A stretch of 54,841 nucleotides of DNA. Source: Streptosporangiaceae bacterium (lineage in GTDB: Bacteria; Actinomycetota; Actinomycetes; Streptosporangiales; Streptosporangiaceae). The number at the start of each line of letters is the position of its first letter. Position 1 is the first letter of the stretch. The position numbers and the translations under genes are program-made. This document shows positions 16,359 through 25,294 of this stretch, piece after piece. Location of the stretch: NCBI GenBank assembly GCA_025934635.1, contig JAICWX010000013.1:1-54841 (forward strand). Reading direction: 5' to 3'. The notes under the pieces are model-generated. The model worked only from the letters and a program-made list of their open reading frames with translations. It was not told the origin of the DNA and made no database searches.

Positions 16359-18989
16359 CTAGCTGCGCAGGACGGCACCGACACGGCGGCCGGCCTCGGC
16401 CACGGCCGCGTCGCGGGCCGCGGTGGCCTCGGCCGCGGTGAGCGTCCGGTCGGGAGCGCGGAACCTGAGCGTGTACGCCAGCGACTTGCGGTCCTCGCCG
16501 ACCTGGGCGCCGGTGTAGACGTCGAACAGGCGCACGCCCTCGAGCAGCTCCCGGGGCGCGCCCGCCACCAGTGCCGCCTCCACCTCGGCGGCCGGCACCG
16601 CGGCGTCCACGATCAGGGCCACGTCCTGGGTGGCCAGCGGGTAGCCGGACAGCTGGGGGGCCTGCACGGTGCCGACGCTCTCGGCCGCGGTGAACAGCAC
16701 CGACAGGTCGAGTTCGATGGCGCAGGTGCGCTCCGGCAGGCCGAACGCCGCAATCACCCGCGGGTGCAGTTCGCCGGCGTGCCCGGCCAGCCACTCCCGC
16801 GCTCCGTCGGCGTCGCTGACCCGGGCGTAGACGGCGGCGCAGCGGCCCGGATGCCAGGGCGCGTACGCCTCGGCCCGGACCTCGATCGGCACCCGGCAGA
16901 TCCGGCCCACCGCGCGGGCCGCCTCGACCGCGTCCGCCCAGGACGCCGCGCGTCCCTTACCCCACCAGCCGTCGAGCTCGCGCGCGCCGGTCAGCACGGC
17001 GGCGATCCGCAGCGGCTGGTCCGGCAGGGCGGCCTCGAGCGAGGCAAGCTCGGACACGGTGGGTCCGCGGTCGACCGGGAGGATCGGCGCCGCCGCTGCC
17101 GCCCCGGGACGGGGCCGGAAGACCTGGCCGATCTCGAACAGCGCGGTGTCGGCGAAGCCCCGCCCGACGTTACGGGCCAGGACCCGGAACAGCCCGGGCA
17201 GCACCGTCGTCCGCAGCAGCGGCTCATCCTCGCTGAGCGGGTTCGCCACCGCCACCGCCGGGCGGCGCACGTCCTCGGGCGGCAGGCCGAGCAGGTCCGC
17301 GTCGGAGCGCGGCCCGAACGGCGACGACAGCACCTCCACGAAGCCGGCCTCAGCCAGCGTGCGGCCCGCCGAGCGGCGCAGCCGCTGCCGCGGGGTGAGC
17401 CCGCGCCCGGCCAGCGCGCGCGGCATCCGGGCCGGGACGTTCTCGTAGCCTTCCAGCCGGATGACCTCCTCGGCCAGGTCGGCGGGGTCGGTCAGGTCCG
17501 GCCGCCAGCTCGGCGGGGTCACCTCGAGCACGGCCACCGGCGGCTGGCCCGTGGCCGGCTCGGCTGCCTCCGCTCGCCAGGGGGCGATGGTCGGGGCGGG
17601 CTGGCGGGTTTCCCGTACCGAGCAGCCCACCTCGCGCAGCCGCCGGACCACGGTGTCCCGGCCGTAGACCACGCCGGCCACCCGGTCCGGGTAGTCGGCC
17701 GCCATCGAGACCAGCACCGGCGCGACCTCGGCGCTGGCGTGCGTGCAGCCCGGTACCACCTGGCCGCCGCCCAGGCCGGCCAGCAGGGCGACCGCCTTGG
17801 CGCTGGCGCGCAGCGGAAGCTCGCGGTCCACGCCCCGCTCGAACCGGTAGGACGCCTCGCTGTGCAGCTTGTGGCGCCGGCTCATCTTGGCCGTGCCCTC
17901 GGCCGAGAAGTGCGCTGCCTCGACGACCAGGTCGGTGGAGGCCTCGTCGATCTCGGTGTTCAGCCCGCCCATGGTGCCGGCCATGGAGATCGGCCCGGAC
18001 TCATCGGTGATCAGGATGTCGTCCGGGTGCAGCGTCCGGAGCACGTGATCCAGCGTCTCGAGCTTCTCTCCCGGCTGGGCCCGCCGGACCACGATCTCGC
18101 CGGTCAGCTTGGACCGGTCGAACGCGTGCAGCGGCTGGCCGAGCTCGAGCATCAGGTAGTTGGTCACGTCGACCGCGAGCGAGACCGAGCGCATCCCGCA
18201 GCGGGCCAGCCGCACCCGCATCCACAGCGGCGACGGCGCGGCCGGGTCAAAGCCGCGCACCTCGCGCAGCACGAACCGGTCGCAGGCGGTCGGGTCGGCG
18301 ATGCGGGCCGGGTAGACGTCGGGGCCGGCCACGTCGATCGCGCCGCCGAGCAGGGCCGCCGCCGGCAGGTCCGCGTCGGCCGGGTCGGCGAACGGGACGC
18401 CGAACGCGCTGGCCAGCTCGCGCGCGATGCCGCGGACCGACACGGCGTAGCCGCGGTCGGGCGTCACCGCGATCTCGAACACCTCGTCCCGCAGCTTGGC
18501 GTAGGCGACGAAGTCCTCACCCAGCGGCGCGTCGGCGGGCAGCACCAGGATGCCGGTGTGATCCTCCCCGATGCCCAGCTCGCGGACCGAGCAGATCATG
18601 CCCTCGGAGATATGCCCGTAGGTCTTGCGCGCGCCGATCTCGAACCCGCCGGGCAGCACCGCGCCGGGCAGCGCGAGCGCGACCCGGTCGCCGGGCGCGA
18701 AGTTGGTCGCGCCGCAGATGACGCCGGACGCGTCCTCGGGCGGCCCGGCCAGCTGGCTCTCGGAGACGGCGACCCGGCAGTACCTGATCGGCTTCTTCAG
18801 CTTCAGGGTTCCGGTCAGCTCCTCGACCGACAGCACCTGGGCGATCACCACCCCGCGGATGTCGTGCCCGGCGGACTCCAGTGACTCGACTTCGAGGCCG
18901 GCCGCGGTCAGCCGCCGGGAGACCTCGACGGCGTCGACCGGCTCGGGCAGCGGCGCGTACTCACGCAGCCAGGAAAGCGGTACTCGCAT
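16359..18989 (-). CDS. pheT: phenylalanyl-tRNA synthetase beta subunit
   Basis: Beta subunit of the heterotetrameric enzyme that charges tRNA-Phe; 876 aa, slightly above the usual 800-850. The N-terminus MRVPLSWLREYAPLP is typical. It is followed by a tRNA-binding OB-fold (about residues 40-150, ending VRELGIGEDHTGI), the B3/B4 editing region, the B5 domain (TPPSWRPDLTDPADLAEEV) and a C-terminal anticodon-binding FDX-ACB domain (FDVYTGAQVGEDRKSLAYTLRF). ATG start, one base after the pheS stop, so the two subunits are cotranslated. Small Ala/Gly-rich insertions account for the extra length. Confidence 0.96.
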   Translation of the reverse strand: MRVPLSWLREYAPLPEPVDAVEVSRRLTAAGLEVESLESAGHDIRGVVIAQVLSVEELTGTLKLKKPIRYCRVAVSESQLAGPPEDASGVICGATNFAPGDRVALALPGAVLPGGFEIGARKTYGHISEGMICSVRELGIGEDHTGILVLPADAPLGEDFVAYAKLRDEVFEIAVTPDRGYAVSVRGIARELASAFGVPFADPADADLPAAALLGGAIDVAGPDVYPARIADPTACDRFVLREVRGFDPAAPSPLWMRVRLARCGMRSVSLAVDVTNYLMLELGQPLHAFDRSKLTGEIVVRRAQPGEKLETLDHVLRTLHPDDILITDESGPISMAGTMGGLNTEIDEASTDLVVEAAHFSAEGTAKMSRRHKLHSEASYRFERGVDRELPLRASAKAVALLAGLGGGQVVPGCTHASAEVAPVLVSMAADYPDRVAGVVYGRDTVVRRLREVGCSVRETRQPAPTIAPWRAEAAEPATGQPPVAVLEVTPPSWRPDLTDPADLAEEVIRLEGYENVPARMPRALAGRGLTPRQRLRRSAGRTLAEAGFVEVLSSPFGPRSDADLLGLPPEDVRRPAVAVANPLSEDEPLLRTTVLPGLFRVLARNVGRGFADTALFEIGQVFRPRPGAAAAAPILPVDRGPTVSELASLEAALPDQPLRIAAVLTGARELDGWWGKGRAASWADAVEAARAVGRICRVPIEVRAEAYAPWHPGRCAAVYARVSDADGAREWLAGHAGELHPRVIAAFGLPERTCAIELDLSVLFTAAESVGTVQAPQLSGYPLATQDVALIVDAAVPAAEVEAALVAGAPRELLEGVRLFDVYTGAQVGEDRKSLAYTLRFRAPDRTLTAAEATAARDAAVAEAGRRVGAVLRS

Positions 18990-18990
18990 C

Positions 18991-20136
18991 TCAGATCTCC
19001 ATCCCGAACGCCCGGCTGAACCGCACGTCGCCCTCTACCGCGTCCCTGATCTCGGTCAGCCCGTGCGCGATCACCAGGCTGCGCTCGATGCCGAGGCCGA
19101 ACGCGAACCCGCTGTACCGGTCGGGGTCGATGCCGCAGGACACCAGCACCCGGGGGTTGACCATGCCGCAGCCCGCGATCTCGATCCAGCCCTGCGACCG
19201 GCACACCCGGCACGGGTCGCCGCCCGGCTTGACCGAGGCGCCGCGGCAGATGTGGCACTCCATCGACACGTCACCCGACGGCTCGGTGAAGGGGAAGTAA
19301 TCGGGCCGGAACCTGGTCCGCAGGCCCACGCCGAACATCGCGTCGACGAACGACTGGATTGCCCCGCGCAGGTCGGCCATGGTCAGGCCCTCGTCGACCG
19401 CGAGCCCCTCGATCTGGTGGAAGACCGGGCTGTGGGTGGCGTCGAGCGGGTCCTGCCGGTAGCACCGGCCCGGGCTGACCACGTACAGCGGCAGCGGGCG
19501 CGACAGCATCGACCTGATCTGCACCGGCGAGGTGTGGGTGCGCAGGACCATGCCGGACTTGGCGCCGTCCTTGCCCTGCTCGCTGGCCGCCTGGCCGGCG
19601 GGGGCGATGAAGATCGTGTCCTGCATCTCCCGGGCCGGGTGATCGGGCGGGATGTTCAGCGCGTCGAAGTTGTACCACTCCGCCTCGGCCTCGGGGCCCT
19701 CGGCGACCTCGTAGCCCATCGCGACGAACACGTCGGACAGCCGGTCGGCCAGGGTAGTGACGGGATGTCGCGCGCCAGCCGGGGACCGGCCGCCCGGGAG
19801 GGTGACGTCGACGGCCTCGGTGACCAGGACTTGCCTGTCCCGTTCGGCCTCTAGGTCTTTCTGGCGGTCGCGCAGGGCCTCGCGGAGCCGCCCGCGGGCC
19901 GCGCCGACCCGGCGCCCGGCGTCGGCCCGGGCCTCGGGGGGCAGGCCGCCGATCTCGGCACTGGCCAGCGAGAGCGGCGACCGGTCGCCTTCATGCGCGA
20001 TCCGCGCGGCCTTCAGCTCGTCGAGGGTGCCGGCGGCAGCGACCGCGGCGAGTGCCTCGGCGAGCACGCGGGCCACCTCGTCGGCCGCGAGCGAGGCCGC
20101 CGCCTTCGGGTCGTAGTTCTTATTCGGTGCGGACAT
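18991..20136 (-). CDS. pheS: phenylalanyl-tRNA synthetase alpha subunit
   Basis: Catalytic alpha subunit; class II synthetase of 381 aa. An N-terminal coiled-coil (about residues 10-105) is followed by the class II core. Motif 2 is seen in GRCYRQDPLDATHSPVFHQIEG, with GMVNPRVL and FAFGLGIERS (motif 3) near the C-terminus. A CxxC pair (CHICRGAS, CRVC) resembles the Zn-like knuckle seen in some PheS proteins. ATG start. No T-box or Phe-rich leader peptide is evident in the 160-nt gap upstream. Confidence 0.96.
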   Translation of the reverse strand: MSAPNKNYDPKAAASLAADEVARVLAEALAAVAAAGTLDELKAARIAHEGDRSPLSLASAEIGGLPPEARADAGRRVGAARGRLREALRDRQKDLEAERDRQVLVTEAVDVTLPGGRSPAGARHPVTTLADRLSDVFVAMGYEVAEGPEAEAEWYNFDALNIPPDHPAREMQDTIFIAPAGQAASEQGKDGAKSGMVLRTHTSPVQIRSMLSRPLPLYVVSPGRCYRQDPLDATHSPVFHQIEGLAVDEGLTMADLRGAIQSFVDAMFGVGLRTRFRPDYFPFTEPSGDVSMECHICRGASVKPGGDPCRVCRSQGWIEIAGCGMVNPRVLVSCGIDPDRYSGFAFGLGIERSLVIAHGLTEIRDAVEGDVRFSRAFGMEI

Positions 20137-20298
20137 GGGTCCTGCTTCCTGCGGGCCGTACCTTAGCTGGGGTTTGCGGGCAGACTTCCGCCGAACGTGC
20201 GGGGTGGCGGCGTCGGTTTAGCCTCGACGCGCAAGCCGGATAGCCCGAAGGGAGGTTACCGCACCGAGCGCTAACTCGTTGCCCAGAGGGTGTCGCGC

Positions 20299-21477
20299 TC
20301 AGGCGGCAGCCGTCCCCGCGGGCACGATAAATCGGAACTCAGCCCCGCCGCCGGGCGCACGGTGCACGTCGATCGTGCCGCCGTGGGCCTCGACCAGGCC
20401 CTTGACGATGTACAGGCCCAGGCCGGTGCCGCTGCCATGCCGGCTGTTGCGGCCGCCGCGGGGCTTGCCCCGCCAGAACTGCCGGAACACCCGCGGAGCG
20501 ACGTCCGGCGCGATGCCCTCACCCTGGTCGCGCACGGAGACGGAGGCCGCGGCCTCGTCGTCGATGAGGACCGGCTCGATCACGATCGTCACGATACCAG
20601 CGCCGTGCCGGACGGCGTTTTCCACCAGGTTGCCGAGGATCTGGTCGATCTTGTCGGCGTCCAGCCAGGTTTCCGGCAGGCCGTCGAGCACCTCGAGCCG
20701 GAACCGGTCCTCGGCGTCGCCCGCGGCCACCCGGCCGGCGATGGCCCGCCGGGCCCGGTCGGGCAGGTCGACCAGCTGCCGGTGGACCTCCATCCGGCCC
20801 GACTCGATCCTGGACACGTCCAGCAACTCGGTGATCAGCCTGGTCACGCGGTCGGCGTCGGCGTTGACCGTCTCGAGCATGACGCGCTTCTGGTCGTCGG
20901 TGAACCGGCCCCACTTGTTCAGCAGCGTCGCGGTGAATCCCTTGACGCTGGTCAGCGGGGAGCGGAGCTCGTGCGCGACGGTGGAGACCAGCTCGGCCCG
21001 GCTGCGCTCGAGGCGCTCCCGCTGCTGCGCCCCGCGCAGGCTGATGACGAGCTTGCGGACCGGCCGGGAGCCGCGGGCGCCCTTGGCGCGGTCCTCGCGC
21101 ACGTAGCCGATGGAGACCAGGATCTCGGTGCCGTCGGACAGGAAGAGCGATCGCTCAGGGTGACGAGTGCGGATGGGCAGGCCGTGATAGGGATCGGCGT
21201 ATACCCACCAGTCGCGGCCCTCGGCGTCGCGCAGCGGGAGCACGTCGAACACGAACTTGCCGGTGACCTCGGCCGGGTCGAGCCCGGTCAGGCGCGCGGC
21301 CACCCGGTTGAAGACGACGATGCGGCCGACCTCGTCGGCGACCACCACTCCGTCCGGCAGTTCGTCGGCGAGAACCAGTTGCGGGGCCGACGCCCGGCTC
21401 GGTTTGAGCTCGTCCACTGCAGCGAAGCCTCCGTCCGGCGGGGCCGCACTGCGATCGTCCGGCGGCCGGAGTGTCAC
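20299..21477 (-). CDS. PAS-domain sensor histidine kinase
   Basis: Cytoplasmic two-component histidine kinase, 392 aa, without transmembrane segments. A PAS domain (about residues 35-148) is followed by the HisKA dimerisation helix with H-box STVAHELRSPLTSVKG (His169). The HATPase domain has N-box NLVENAVRH (283-291), G1 DQGEGIA and G2 GSGTGLGLY. No response regulator gene is adjacent, so the partner is unknown. A kinase at this place between infC-rplT and pheST is conserved in some actinobacteria, including Streptomyces. The PAS domain suggests an intracellular redox, small-molecule or light signal. Confidence 0.93.
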   Translation of the reverse strand: MTLRPPDDRSAAPPDGGFAAVDELKPSRASAPQLVLADELPDGVVVADEVGRIVVFNRVAARLTGLDPAEVTGKFVFDVLPLRDAEGRDWWVYADPYHGLPIRTRHPERSLFLSDGTEILVSIGYVREDRAKGARGSRPVRKLVISLRGAQQRERLERSRAELVSTVAHELRSPLTSVKGFTATLLNKWGRFTDDQKRVMLETVNADADRVTRLITELLDVSRIESGRMEVHRQLVDLPDRARRAIAGRVAAGDAEDRFRLEVLDGLPETWLDADKIDQILGNLVENAVRHGAGIVTIVIEPVLIDDEAAASVSVRDQGEGIAPDVAPRVFRQFWRGKPRGGRNSRHGSGTGLGLYIVKGLVEAHGGTIDVHRAPGGGAEFRFIVPAGTAAA

Positions 21478-21622
21478 GGTTCGGGTGACGGATTGTGATC
21501 AGACTCTAGCGCGTATACCGTCTTTGTGACAGTCCTGGGGCGCGAATTCTCTATGTTGTAGTCCAGACACTCTGGGCCACCAGTCGTTACTTTCGCCCCA
21601 TTGTGCCTCTTTGGCTGCACGT

Positions 21623-22489
21623 TTATCCCTTATCAGCCGACACTCGCTGCGCACGTGCGGACGCGTAGAGGCATACCGCGGCGGCCGCCGCCAGGTTGAG
21701 GCTCTCGGCCCGGCCGTAGATGGGGACGGCGACGGGCTCGTCGGCCAGCGCGACGAGCTCGGGCGGCAGCCCCCAGGCCTCGTTGCCGAATATCCAGGCG
21801 GTCGGCTCGGCCAGCCGGGCCTGCACCCCGGGGTCATCCAGGGGACGTCCGGCCCGGCCGTCCGCCGCCACGATCCGCAGGCCGGCCTGGCGCAGGGCGC
21901 TGGTGGCTTCCTCGAGGCTGGCCCCGGCCACTACGGGCAGGTGGAACAGGCTGCCGGCCGACGCACGCACGCACTTGCCGTTATAGGGATCCACGGAGGC
22001 ATCGGCGAAAACGACGGCGTGCGCGCCCGCCGCGTCGGCGGTCCGCAGCACGGTGCCGGCGTTGCCCGGGTCACGCACGTTGGCCAGCAGCGCGACGAGC
22101 GCTGGCTGTGCCTTGGCGGTGGCGCGTGCTCCGGCCGTGACCTCGGCCAGGGGGACGTCGACGAAGTCGCAGACCGCCAGCAGGCCCTGCGGGGTCACCG
22201 TCTGGGCCAGCTCGTCCATGATCTCGCCGCTGACGACGTGGACCGGTATGCCCGCGGCCGCGATCTCGGCCGCGAGGTCGTGATGCCTGCTCCGGGCGGG
22301 TGCGGTCACGAACAGGTCGGTAACGCGGGCACCGCAGCGAAAAGCCTCCGCCACCGCTTGCGGGCCTTCGGCGAGGAAGGCCCGCTCACGCTGGCGGAAG
22401 GCTCTTTTGGTCAGTCGGCGCGCGGCCTTGAGCCGCGGCGAGTGCGCGCCCAGGTGACCGCCGACCTCAGGCGCGGCGGTGGAGCGCAC
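21623..22489 (-). CDS. SpoU/TrmH-family RNA 2'-O-methyltransferase
   Basis: S-adenosylmethionine-dependent RNA ribose methyltransferase with the SPOUT (knotted) fold; 288 aa. An N-terminal substrate-binding domain (RLKAARRLTKRAFRQRERAFLAEG) is followed by three diagnostic motifs: NVRDPGNAGTVLRTADAAGAHAVVF (motif 1, with catalytic Arg), WIFGNEAWGLP (motif 2) and VPIYGRAESLNLAAAAAVCLY (motif 3). The target is rRNA or tRNA; this subfamily often modifies 23S rRNA. The start immediately follows the rplT stop, so it belongs to the infC-rpmI-rplT unit. Confidence 0.93.
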   Translation of the reverse strand: MRSTAAPEVGGHLGAHSPRLKAARRLTKRAFRQRERAFLAEGPQAVAEAFRCGARVTDLFVTAPARSRHHDLAAEIAAAGIPVHVVSGEIMDELAQTVTPQGLLAVCDFVDVPLAEVTAGARATAKAQPALVALLANVRDPGNAGTVLRTADAAGAHAVVFADASVDPYNGKCVRASAGSLFHLPVVAGASLEEATSALRQAGLRIVAADGRAGRPLDDPGVQARLAEPTAWIFGNEAWGLPPELVALADEPVAVPIYGRAESLNLAAAAAVCLYASARAQRVSADKG

Positions 22490-22870
22490 CTAGGCGGCCG
22501 CGGACCCGGCTGCGTCCGGAAGGGCCTTCTTCGCCACCTCGACCAGCGCCGAGAACGCTGCCTCGTCCGACACGGCGAGCTCGGCCAGCATCCGCCGGTC
22601 GACCTCGACGCCCGATATACGCAGGCCCTGGATGAACCGGTTGTAGGTCATGCCGTTGGCGCGGGCCGCAGCGTTGATCCGCTGGATCCACAGCCGCCGG
22701 AAATTGCCCTTGCGGTCCTTGCGGTCGCGGTAGGCATAGGTCATCGAGTGGAGCATCTGCTCCTTGGCCTTGCGGTACAGCCGGGACCGCTGGCCCCGGT
22801 AGCCGCTGGCCCGCTCGAGGACAGTCTTGCGCTTCTTGTGGGCGTTAGTCGCCCGCTTCACGCGTGCCAT
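22490..22870 (-). CDS. rplT: 50S ribosomal protein bL20
   Basis: Large-subunit assembly protein; 126 aa, the normal size. The N-terminus [15 protein letters not shown] and the core [13 protein letters not shown] stretch ([20 protein letters not shown]) are diagnostic. It lies 30 nt after rpmI in the conserved order infC-rpmI-rplT. In other bacteria bL20 represses its own operon at the mRNA leader. Whether that holds here is not shown. Confidence 0.97.
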   Translation of the reverse strand: MARVKRATNAHKKRKTVLERASGYRGQRSRLYRKAKEQMLHSMTYAYRDRKDRKGNFRRLWIQRINAAARANGMTYNRFIQGLRISGVEVDRRMLAELAVSDEAAFSALVEVAKKALPDAAGSAAA

Positions 22871-22900
22871 GGTGTTCCGTCTCCCTCAACGCGGGCCGGG

Positions 22901-23095
22901 CTACTTGCCCAGCAGCTTCTTGATCTCCTTGACGTCGCTCGGCGCGAGCGTCACTTCGCCGTAGAGCCGCCGCGTCAGGCGGGACGACTTCTTCTCGAAC
23001 AGATGGCCACGGTTGGCGCGGCGGCGCATGACCTTGCCGGTTCCGGTCAGCCGGAACCGCTTCGCGGTACCGCTGTGAGTCTTCATCTTCGGCAT
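22901..23095 (-). CDS. rpmI: 50S ribosomal protein bL35
   Basis: Small basic ribosomal protein of 64 aa. The ATG at 23095 gives the standard N-terminus [15 protein letters not shown] start six codons upstream is possible but adds a non-conserved [22 protein letters not shown] is the typical core. Confidence 0.96.
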   Translation of the reverse strand: MPKMKTHSGTAKRFRLTGTGKVMRRRANRGHLFEKKSSRLTRRLYGEVTLAPSDVKEIKKLLGK

Positions 23096-23152
23096 GGTCG
23101 CCGTCGTCTCCATTTCCTGTAGCTGCCACCTCTAGGCACGCAGCAGTCATTG

Positions 23153-23174
23153 ACCCCGGCGCTTGCGCCGGGGT
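23153..23174. repeat. hairpin between infC and rpmI
   Basis: ACCCCGGCGC (23153-23162), TT, GCGCCGGGGT (23165-23174): a perfect 10-bp stem with a 2-nt gap. On the coding (minus) strand no T-run follows, so it is more likely a processing or translational-control hairpin than a strong terminator. Confidence 0.65.
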
Positions 23175-23200
23175 TTATAGCCGCCCGGTGATGCTACCGG

Positions 23201-23851
23201 CTAGGCCGGACCCGGGAGCGCGGCACCGTCGTCGGCGGGCTCATTCGCCGCCGGTTCGGGCGCCGTCGCTGCGGCAGCGCGCGGGCTTGGCACAGGCCGG
23301 CTCGGGGCCTGGGTCGCCGTATGCGCCTTTGTTTCGCTCTTCTTGCGGTGCGGACCGATCACCATGATCATGTTCCGGCCGTCCTGCTTGGGCGCTGACT
23401 CCACGAAGCCGAGTTCTTCAACGTCGCCCGCCAGACGCTGCAGCAGGCGGAAGCCCAGCTCGGGCCGGGACTGCTCGCGCCCCCGGAACATGATCGTCAC
23501 CTTGACCTTGTCGCCCGCCTTGAGGAACCGCTCGACGTGGCCCTTCTTGGTGCCGTAGTCGTGCGGGTCGATCTTCGGGCGCAGCTTGATCTCCTTGACG
23601 ATCGTCTGCGTCTGGTTCTTGCGGGACTCCCGGGCCTTGACCGCGGACTCGTACTTGAACTTGCCGTAGTCCATGAGCTTGCAGACCGGTGGCCGCGCGG
23701 TGGGCGCAACCTCGACCAAGTCGAGATCGGCCTCCTGAGCCAGCTTGAGTGCGTCGTTGACCGAGACGATCCCGATCTGCTCTCCCTTCGGTCCGACCAG
23801 CCGGACTTCGGGAGAACGGATGCGCTCGTTGATGCGTGCTTCGGTGCTGAT
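23201..23851 (-). CDS. infC: translation initiation factor IF-3 with AUC start
   Basis: Prevents premature subunit joining and checks start-codon pairing; 216 aa. The IF3-N domain reads [22 protein letters not shown] from the first codon. [25 protein letters not shown] and the IF3-C domain ([30 protein letters not shown]) follow. Translation must begin at ATC 23851: an AGGAGG SD lies 4 nt upstream, an in-frame TGA lies 18 nt upstream, and no ATG or GTG exists in between. The non-canonical start fits the known autoregulation of infC, in which IF-3 discriminates against its own AUU/AUC start. A C-terminal Ala/Pro-rich tail (about 170-216) is a lineage feature. Confidence 0.93.
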   Translation of the reverse strand: MSTEARINERIRSPEVRLVGPKGEQIGIVSVNDALKLAQEADLDLVEVAPTARPPVCKLMDYGKFKYESAVKARESRKNQTQTIVKEIKLRPKIDPHDYGTKKGHVERFLKAGDKVKVTIMFRGREQSRPELGFRLLQRLAGDVEELGFVESAPKQDGRNMIMVIGPHRKKSETKAHTATQAPSRPVPSPRAAAATAPEPAANEPADDGAALPGPA

Positions 23852-24283
23852 GTGACCTCCTGAGCCTCATCGCCGCCACCGGAGCGTCCGGCCGCGGCAT
23901 CTGCCGACCAGGCCCGGGAATCCTCTGGCGATGCCGGGAAGTGTGAGCCCCCGACACGAGAAAACCCCGCGAGCGATGCGCTCAGCGGGGCAACCACGAC
24001 AACGGCGCTAGCCCCATATTTCCCATGAGGTGCGCCGTGCCAGCCTGGTCCGGCTGCCGCCCGTACTTTCGCACGTGCCGGCCGCCGGTCCTGCTGGCCA
24101 AACCCGCCTGCCCGTGAGGGCTGACTGGGTGGGAGGTGGTCCTCCGCTTTACGCGTCCGGTACCTGAGGTTCCGGACTGGTCAGCAACCAACACTAACAG
24201 CATTGGGCGGTAGATCGGTATTCCCGCGCGGATTAACCTGGCTCCGCGCGGCTTCCCTTGGCCTCCGCCTGGCTCCCGCTGAT
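23852..24283 (-). promoter_or_regulatory. infC operon leader and promoter region
   Basis: About 430 nt without a gene. It contains the terminator-like hairpin at 23958-23990, but no uORF stands out and no textbook promoter pair was found. The long leader before a ribosomal-protein operon suggests transcript-level control. Confidence 0.5.
23958..23990 (-). terminator. intrinsic-terminator-like attenuator in the infC leader
   Basis: On the minus strand CCCCGC (23990-23985) pairs with GCGGGG (23970-23965), and an inner GAGC/GCTC extends the stem. TTTTCTC follows immediately (23964-23958). It lies about 110 nt upstream of the infC start and reads in the same direction, which is the layout of a transcription attenuator. 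What would control it is not visible. Confidence 0.65.
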
Positions 24284-24333
24284 GCGATCGCGGGCCGAAC
24301 GTGCCCCCGTGGCGTCGTTCGGCCCGCGATCGC
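24284..24333. terminator. inverted repeat / terminator after the ABC exporter operon
   Basis: GCGATCGCGGGCCGAAC (24284-24300) and its exact complement (24317-24333) form a 17-bp perfect stem, extendable by one pair, with a 14-16 nt loop. It sits 13 nt beyond the permease stop. There is no T-run, as is common for actinobacterial terminators. It also separates the infC leader region from the exporter. Confidence 0.75.
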
Positions 24334-24346
24334 CGGAGTTAACCGG

Positions 24347-25294
24347 CTAGTTCAGGACCCGCTTGGTGAAGGTCCGGGTGCCCAGGTAGCCGACGACCAC
24401 GGTGCCGCCGATGAGCGCGAGCAGCACGCCCCACAGCGGCATGTGCCCGAGCACCGGGGTGAGCACGGCCCGCAGCCCCTCGGACATGTAGACCATCGGG
24501 TTGATCAGCACCAGGATCTGCAGCCACTCGATATGGTGCAGCGCCGACCAGGGGTAATAGACGCAGCCGAGCATGGTGGCGGGCAGCAGGATCACCGCGA
24601 ACAGCATCTGCATCTTGCGCGGGTCCATGATCGTGCCCAGCAGCAGCCCGAGCGAGGAGGTGAGCAGCGACGCGAACACCAGGATGAGGGCGAACAGCGC
24701 CCAGTTGGTCACGTGCACGTGCGGGGCCTGGCCCGAGGCGTGCACCAGCAGCACGATCGGGAACACGATGACCGCGCCGATGAACGACTGGACCGCGCCT
24801 GCCACGATCTTCTGGATGGCGAGCACCCGGATCGGCACCGGGGCCAGCGCGCGGTCCTCGATCGTGCGCTGCCAGGAGAACTCCATCACCAGCGGGAACG
24901 TGACGGCCATGATCCCCTGCATGAGCAGCATGGAGGCCATCAGGCCCGGCACCAAGATGGTGGCGAAGTTGATGGTGCCCGCCCCGGCGCCGGCCGCCGC
25001 GGCACCTGCCGCGCTCGTCCCCGCTGCGGCGCCCAGGTTGAAGCCGCCGCCGATCTTCGGGAACACGTAGGCGAACACGAAGACGAACAGCAGCGGCTGC
25101 ATGACCGCCCGGGTGAAGGTGGCGATGGCGTTGCGCCGCAGGACCCGGAACTCCCGCGCCATCATGGCGTTGAACGTCCTGACCAGGGTGGGCCGCGGCT
25201 GCGGGGCCTCCGCGATCAGGGCGGCGATCTGAGCGGCCGAGGGGGCGCCGCCCTGCTCCGCCACCTGCGGCGGAGCGTCCTTGATAGTGGTCAC
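24347..25294 (-). CDS. ABC-2 type exporter permease (DrrB-like)
   Basis: Membrane subunit of an ATP-driven exporter, 315 aa. After a cytoplasmic N-terminus of about 55 residues there are six predicted membrane segments, beginning with AVMQPLLFVFVFAYVFP and ending with MPLWGVLLALIGGTVVVGYLG. The layout is that of ABC-2/DrrB permeases, which export drugs or lipids. A Gly/Ala-rich stretch (about residues 83-105) in an extracellular loop looks inserted. GTG start overlapping the ATPase stop (GTGA). Substrate unknown; control by an upstream MarR regulator hints at a toxic or aromatic compound. Confidence 0.9.
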   Translation of the reverse strand: MTTIKDAPPQVAEQGGAPSAAQIAALIAEAPQPRPTLVRTFNAMMAREFRVLRRNAIATFTRAVMQPLLFVFVFAYVFPKIGGGFNLGAAAGTSAAGAAAAGAGAGTINFATILVPGLMASMLLMQGIMAVTFPLVMEFSWQRTIEDRALAPVPIRVLAIQKIVAGAVQSFIGAVIVFPIVLLVHASGQAPHVHVTNWALFALILVFASLLTSSLGLLLGTIMDPRKMQMLFAVILLPATMLGCVYYPWSALHHIEWLQILVLINPMVYMSEGLRAVLTPVLGHMPLWGVLLALIGGTVVVGYLGTRTFTKRVLN

